From assembly GCA_028803175.1 (NCBI GenBank), contig JARBCG010000124.1, positions 1-10,520 of the forward strand: a stretch of 10,520 nt of DNA, read 5' to 3'. Below, piece after piece: positions 7,601-10,520 of this stretch. The position numbers were made by a program, and so were the translations under genes. The notes under the pieces are model-generated. The model made no database searches. It had not been told where the DNA came from and worked only from the letters and a program-made list of their open reading frames with translations. The first letter of the stretch is position 1. Each line of letters starts with the position of its first letter. The stretch comes from Wolbachia sp. Lineage in GTDB: Bacteria > Pseudomonadota > Alphaproteobacteria > Rickettsiales > Anaplasmataceae.

Positions 7601-8025
7601 CAGCGTTAGTTGAAGACGTTGATGACGAAAGTGTAGGCGCTCGTATATTTGACAGCGGTGAGCGGAATACACAACTAAAAGTCTTGGTAACTGGTTATAA
7701 ACCAAATCGCGTTGATGATGAAGGTGGTCGCACCTATAACAATGGTAGACAACCTAGTAATCTTGGTAAAAATAACGCTGCTTCACAGGGTATAAAAAAT
7801 GGTAAGTGGCCTGCTGTATCTATTTCAGCATTGGCAGTTGCTACGGTTGCTACTCCACTTATTATGTATTTTGCCTTTCAATCTAGTACGTTAGCAACAG
7901 GGGTAGTGGCAGCAGGTTTAGGAATTTGTTTGATTGTTGCTGCGGTTGTATACTACTGTAGTCCTAAAAGTTCAGTTGAAAACAATAATGTTACTAAAGT
8001 CATAGGTGAAGAGCTTGCTGTATAG
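4699..8025 (+). CDS. Large hypothetical protein with C-terminal membrane helices
   Basis: I do not recognise this 1108-residue protein. Residues 1-130 are rich in Ser, Asn, Gly and Glu with no signal peptide. Residues about 135-590 are predicted mostly helical and contain an internal duplication (about 328-394 and 438-502) with ankyrin- or solenoid-like helical pairs but no ankyrin TPLH signature. A basic cluster lies at 729-745 (KARNGHLKKGRKKSQKK). Residues about 770-1030 are acidic, Asn/Ser-rich and probably disordered, with TYNNG at 962-966 and again at 1012-1016. Two hydrophobic helices (about 1037-1060 and 1065-1087) joined by a short turn precede a 21-residue polar tail. The frame is intact throughout, which argues for selection. 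It sits 31 nt after htpG and 61 nt before hemA. Such architecture fits a surface, inclusion-membrane or type IV-secreted protein, but that is inference. The start is uncertain because no strong Shine-Dalgarno site is seen. Confidence 0.85.
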   Translation: MFGESFRVFVVGPVSNVEGNSESLSSEGQRGGSGNSGIDGQLDRNCTPINKEELGSSESENARDSCHNGEGDDCQSLVSLDVTNQKKTAACNTVGSGSTGANFQDLSIENKPIENVGENLEKCTMTSGDKMLSDISNIQTLVSALNKATEESNYVELDKIVNDIDGYEGISVVGLDGENFKNFCLQHLNLKLQKRSDYQHIFSNILCTYKFNTESYNHDYSVKELVLLAIAANDKLAEKYHDVLFAEENLSLFPLFVGNQRYIEIFIEKFPNLYQSLKEQTIKTQCGQVSFFSAIALRKEQNLLDSVFVEYASKDLEKVLQTGNPDSLYGILETASLTENREFIKIVLNSIERHISDPVKADLLQKCITTLLETTINCERTLIVEHLCKQYVESEGSVVQKIYEEAFKDNGVIEVFSKQILGSIKKGSSSVRKGKKDIYNLILSTVSRTGNTEFIAKILNFIESDEESLTFLQNSLAAILENAVSAKSVPVIEYLFEKYNENIISELRNKKIKNRAVLNILNGVEELVKKAIDAKDVKLLSFYVNVVKAGVICAQPEEGLPAVKKIKEVVDKFAEEQGEPWSCHPDMPIVSHMYDITQSRDYISREEYRKVEHLQGNLNRAIVFLSNNKKNNNSIESNSGSQKIKGNPLETKKESDTISRMEVLEESSNSIRKGGDMGNSKKKQNPRSIKERLSYATERISYDAVRSIVEQEGENLTKSILDEALNEAKARNGHLKKGRKKSQKKFDNQNANLMQIIALLQKRLDVLVDAEPSVDNGGTEGVSDNNHTKVGEEIPALLNGMVEAVGNNETTKPSFPDDEVFYDAEENNDNCQQVEIEGDNVNKEPEILVRAFTVNNNDESDSVKKATKSSNSESSSVENTELEKGNGQNIITKRARNIQKVVVTDKNENGLASEKENEQKDDSQQVETNGSGSHGSGQLSNQFFDSSVSRGNNGGNTSRIVTYNNGEAALVEDVDDESVGARIFDSGERNTQLKVLVTGYKPNRVDDEGGRTYNNGRQPSNLGKNNAASQGIKNGKWPAVSISALAVATVATPLIMYFAFQSSTLATGVVAAGLGICLIVAAVVYYCSPKSSVENNNVTKVIGEELAV
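5680..6204 (+). repeat. Internal protein-level duplication in the 1108-residue protein
   Basis: Residues 328-394 (5680-5880) and 438-502 (6010-6204) align along their length. LYGILETASLTENREFIKIV pairs with IYNLILSTVSRTGNTEFIAK. Further on, LLETTINCERTLIVEHLCKQ pairs with ILENAVSAKSVPVIEYLFEK. The DNA has diverged, so the duplication is old. A third, weaker relative may start near residue 139 (LVSALNKATEESNYVELDKI). Confidence 0.55.
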
Positions 8026-8086
8026 TAAGTTGAAGAATAAATATTGTAGCTTACCATTTGAGAATTTATTATAATCGAGTTAATTA

Positions 8087-9340
8087 TTGATAGAGAGAAA
8101 CTTGGTAAACTACGAAGAGATATTCTTAAACAAAATAAAAGATATAAAGGACGAAGGTCGTTACCGTGAATTTACGAACTTTGCTTCATTGCCTGGCAGG
8201 CTTCCCTATATAATGGATTATGAAAGGAATAGGGAAGTCATAGTTTGGTGTAGTAATAATTACCTGGGAATGGCACAAAATAAGAGTGTAATTTCCGCTA
8301 TCAAGAATTCATCTACTCAAGTTGGTGCAGGTGGCACAAGAAATATATCTGGTACAACAAAGGAAGTTGTTGAGCTGGAAAAATCTTTAGCTGATTTGCA
8401 TCAAAAGGAAGCTGCGTTAACCTTTGCTTGTGGGTACCTCGCTAATCAGACTACGCTGAGTACTTTATCATCTGTGATCACGAATGTGGTAATTTTTTCA
8501 GATGAGAAAAATCATTCTTCGATGATAGAAGGCATAAAGGCAGGCAAAAGGCCAAAGCATATATTTAGGCACAATGACATTGATCATTTAGAACAGTTGT
8601 TAAACTCTATAGAAAAAAGTATATCAAAAATAATAGTTCTTGAGTCCATATACTCAATGGATGGTGATATAGCGCCACTTAAAGAAATATGCGATCTTGC
8701 TGATAAACATAACGCAATTACTTATTTGGATGAAGTACATGCAGTTGGTATGTATGGTGCTAATGGCGGTGGAATTGCAGAAAGAGAAGGCCTGATGAGT
8801 AGAGTAACTGTTATTCAAGGCACACTGTCAAAAGCTTTTGGGGTAATGGGTGGATATATAGCAGCCTCAAAAAGCATAGTAGATGTCATCAGAAGCTCAG
8901 CTCCAGGGTTTATTTTCACTACTGCTATGTCACCTATCCTTGCAGCAGCAGCAAAAGCTAGCGTTGAACACTTAAAGTCAAGCAACATTGAAAGAGAGAA
9001 ACAAAAGGAAGTGGTTGCAAAAGTAAAAATTTCATTAAAAAATGCAGGGATTAACTTCATACCTACAGAAACTCATATAATTCCAATCATAATTGGTAAT
9101 CCGGAATTATCCAAAAAAGCATCAAAATTATTGTTTGATGAATATGGAATATACGTACAGCATATAAATTACCCTACAGTACCGAAAGGGACTGAGCGTT
9201 TTCGCATTACACCAACTCCACATCATACTGATGAAATGATAGGACACTTAACTGAGTCTTTAATAAAAGTTTTTGAGAAATTATCCATTCCTATAGCCTG
9301 TGATGTGGTAGAATTCACTGAACGAGTCAAAGAATTGTGA
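8087..9340 (+). CDS. hemA: 5-aminolevulinate synthase
   Basis: This PLP enzyme condenses glycine with succinyl-CoA to 5-aminolevulinate, the first step of haem synthesis by the Shemin route used in alphaproteobacteria. The 417-residue fold-type I aminotransferase shows EGRYREF (23-29), VWCSNNYLGM (53-62), GTRNISGTTKEVVELE (83-98), the PLP-contacting LDEVHAVGMYGANGGG (214-229, D215 and H218) and QGTLSKAFGVMGGY with the Schiff-base Lys at 249. This distinguishes it from the related KBL and AONS enzymes by overall family resemblance, especially the NYEEIF...EGRYREF start. The start is odd: the frame opens after a TAA at 8081-8083 and has no ATG before residue 43. TTG at 8087 (used here) or TTG at 8102, preceded by AGAGAG at 8092-8097, are the candidates. 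An IS66 fragment begins directly after the stop. Confidence 0.93.
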   Translation: MIERNLVNYEEIFLNKIKDIKDEGRYREFTNFASLPGRLPYIMDYERNREVIVWCSNNYLGMAQNKSVISAIKNSSTQVGAGGTRNISGTTKEVVELEKSLADLHQKEAALTFACGYLANQTTLSTLSSVITNVVIFSDEKNHSSMIEGIKAGKRPKHIFRHNDIDHLEQLLNSIEKSISKIIVLESIYSMDGDIAPLKEICDLADKHNAITYLDEVHAVGMYGANGGGIAEREGLMSRVTVIQGTLSKAFGVMGGYIAASKSIVDVIRSSAPGFIFTTAMSPILAAAAKASVEHLKSSNIEREKQKEVVAKVKISLKNAGINFIPTETHIIPIIIGNPELSKKASKLLFDEYGIYVQHINYPTVPKGTERFRITPTPHHTDEMIGHLTESLIKVFEKLSIPIACDVVEFTERVKEL

Positions 9341-9652
9341 ATAAAGGTATGGAATCACTTGGTAATAGTAGATGAAATTATAAAATGCGAGCAAATGATG
9401 TGGAAATTTTTAGATGATCCAAAAAATATTTCATTAACGAATAATCATGCTGAACGGCAGATTCGACATCATATAGTGTATCGTAAGAACTAGTACTTTA
9501 GCCAATCTAAGCGAGGAAATATATTTATTGAGCAGACAATATCGTTGTACTTAACTTGGAAACAAAATGGGTTCAATCCATTCCAAAACCTCCCATCCTG
9601 TTGTCTGTTCCTAGCCACTACGCTGAACGGATACTTATTATTTTTCACCTGA
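9341..9652 (+). pseudogene. IS66-family transposase, 3' end, with in-frame stop
   Basis: A single frame from at least 9341 to a TGA at 9650-9652 reads as the C-terminus of an IS66 DDE transposase. ISLTNNHAERQIRHHIVYRKN is followed by a TAG at 9491-9493 where the family has Ser or Trp. The frame then continues YFSQSKRGNIFIEQTISLYL, TWKQNGFNPFQNL and a short tail. The LxNNxAERxIR segment contains the conserved catalytic Glu region of the family. About 100 codons remain of a gene normally several times longer, so it is a dead fragment. It begins immediately after the hemA stop and in the same frame, and it overlaps the 3' end of the minus-strand pseudogene. No terminal inverted repeat was identified. 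Confidence 0.85.
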
Positions 9653-10159
9653 GAATTGTTTTTCAACAAAATTGTCAGGATCAGCTGGTACAACAACCTT
9701 TTTCAGACTACTTTGACAAAATGCTTTTTTACTACTTGCTAACTTTGGTTGAGGACTACTGACTATTTGTTGTTGTGCTGAATCAGTTAATGTTGTTAGG
9801 TCAGATGATATTCCACTTTTACTTGATATTGATTCTATATTAAATTCATCAGGATGAGTGAAGCTAGTATGAAAAGTTGAAAATGTTGGAGCTTCTTTGT
9901 TAGTTTGGTATTTTTCTTAACTTTTATCCTTACTATTTCGCTTTCTACTGAAGTAGGACAAAAAAACGATATTAGCATTTATATCTGATTTTTGCTTTGG
10001 TTCTGGATAGAATACAACATAATTAATTGATTTCTGTCCTGTTGGTTTTTCCATATACTCAGCATTGACAGCTTGAAAGTAAGCTTTAAATCCATCGAAT
10101 TTGCTCTCTATTTTACTTTCTATTTTATGTAGTGAGGTGGGTTGGTTAACACCCTTGCC
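9638..10159 (-). pseudogene. Hypothetical protein pseudogene between two IS remnants
   Basis: On the minus strand an open frame starts after a stop at 10160-10162. It reads NQPTSLHKIESKIESKFDGF, then KAYFQAVNAEYMEKPTGQKS and INYVVFYPEPKQK down to about 9912. There it shifts frame at a run of five T's (9911-9915; poly-A on the coding strand). It then continues NKEAPTFSTFHTSFTHPDEF through a Ser/Gln/Lys-rich region to VVVPADPDNFVEKQFSGEK and TAA at 9638-9640. Adding one A in the run would join both halves into about 174 codons. The 3' end overlaps the IS66 remnant and the 5' end abuts the IS200-type remnant, so the gene was probably cut on both sides. Family unknown. Confidence 0.6.
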
Positions 10160-10168
10160 TTAAGGCAA
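10155..10168. repeat. Perfect 14-bp palindrome near the IS200/IS605 left end
   Basis: TTGCCTTAAGGCAA is a perfect palindrome immediately before the tnpA remnant. IS200/IS605 elements carry small subterminal hairpins rather than inverted terminal repeats, and this may be a relic of one. The loop is too small for a typical recognition hairpin unless the central TTAA opens. Confidence 0.35.
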
Positions 10169-10169
10169 A

Positions 10170-10520
10170 CACTTTAGTACAATATAATTTAGTACCGGAC
10201 TACTTTAGTGTAGAATACTTACAGGTCAAACAGCAGTGCATAGCAGAGAAATTATTAGGAAAGTATGTACTGCAAACTGCGTAGATATCATAAGAAGTAA
10301 TATTACCCCTGACCATATGCTAGTCTCTATGTCTCCCAGCATGGCGCTATCTAAGTTGGTACAGTATATTAATGGAAAGAGTAGTCACAAGTTATTCAGG
10401 AAATTTAAATACTTAAGAAAAAGATATTTGGTTCAGCACCTTTGGCAAGAGGATACTTTGCTGTTACAGTTGGCAATGTGAATTCTACAGATGTACAGAA
10501 GTACATCGAAGAACAAGGAA
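10170..10520 (+). pseudogene. tnpA: IS200/IS605-family transposase TnpA, multiply broken, runs off window
   Basis: TnpA is the HUH/Y1 single-strand transposase. The clearest block is 10209-10445: CRILTGQTAVHSREIIRKVC, DIIRSNITPDHMLVSMSP, LSKLVQYINGKSSHKLFRKF and LRKRYLVQHLW. The frame then shifts by one base at 10445 and continues ARGYFAVTVGNVNSTDVQKY and IEEQG. That part includes the likely catalytic Tyr (10502-10504) in the YIEEQ motif. N-terminal debris LVQYNLV is readable in another frame from 10174. The HUH motif is damaged: DHxHxLV reads DHMLV at 10311-10325, lacking two residues including the second His. At least three lesions make this copy inactive. Confidence 0.85.

Noticed and set aside
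8026..8086. Short inverted pair GTAAG/CTTAC after the large gene as a terminator.
   Set aside because: The stem is 5 bp with a long loop and no following T run, so it is not a credible terminator.
9490..9762. Open frames on both strands of about 68 codons around the IS66 tail.
   Set aside because: The plus-strand one is a shifted frame across the IS66 C-terminus and the flanking pseudogene. The minus-strand one is its antisense. Neither has a plausible protein or start.
10236..10481. An 81-codon frame starting at GTG that could be called a small intact gene.
   Set aside because: Its first 70 residues are the middle of an IS200/IS605 TnpA. The last residues are out-of-frame nonsense after the missing base at 10445.
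1..10520. CRISPR arrays, tRNA and rRNA genes.
   Set aside because: No regularly spaced short repeats and no tRNA or rRNA signatures were seen on either strand.

Overview
The window reads as chromosomal DNA of an obligate intracellular alphaproteobacterium of the Anaplasmataceae, most probably Wolbachia. The base composition is strongly AT-rich. The gene set fits: an orphan VirB9-type secretion protein, a B. subtilis-type aspartate carbamoyltransferase, HtpG, and the alphaproteobacterial (Shemin-type) 5-aminolevulinate synthase. It also has lineage-style debris: ankyrin scraps and decayed IS66 and IS200/IS605 copies. The genus is inferred from gene content and style, not from a database match.

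Layout. Positions 1-216 hold the 3' end of a decayed minus-strand gene. Its last 80 bp recur at 2441-2520. An AT-rich gap with a plausible promoter precedes virB9-2 (469-1254), followed 47 nt later by pyrB (1302-2195). Positions 2196-2756 are non-coding or decayed: an unexplained stretch, the second 80-bp repeat copy, an ankyrin-like remnant, and a likely htpG promoter. Then come htpG (2757-4667), a large unrecognised 1108-residue protein (4699-8025) and hemA (8087-9340), all on the plus strand with short gaps. From 9341 to the end everything is broken: the 3' end of an IS66-family transposase, a minus-strand hypothetical pseudogene, and an IS200/IS605 tnpA pseudogene running off the window.

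The intact genes do not form one pathway. They cover secretion (VirB9), de novo pyrimidine synthesis (PyrB), protein folding (HtpG) and the first step of haem synthesis (HemA). The most interesting unknown is the 1108-residue protein. It has a Ser/Asn/Gly-rich N-terminus, a helical core with an internal duplication, a basic cluster, a long acidic low-complexity region, and a C-terminal pair of hydrophobic helices. That build suggests a membrane-anchored or secreted host-interaction protein, but no function can be assigned from sequence alone.
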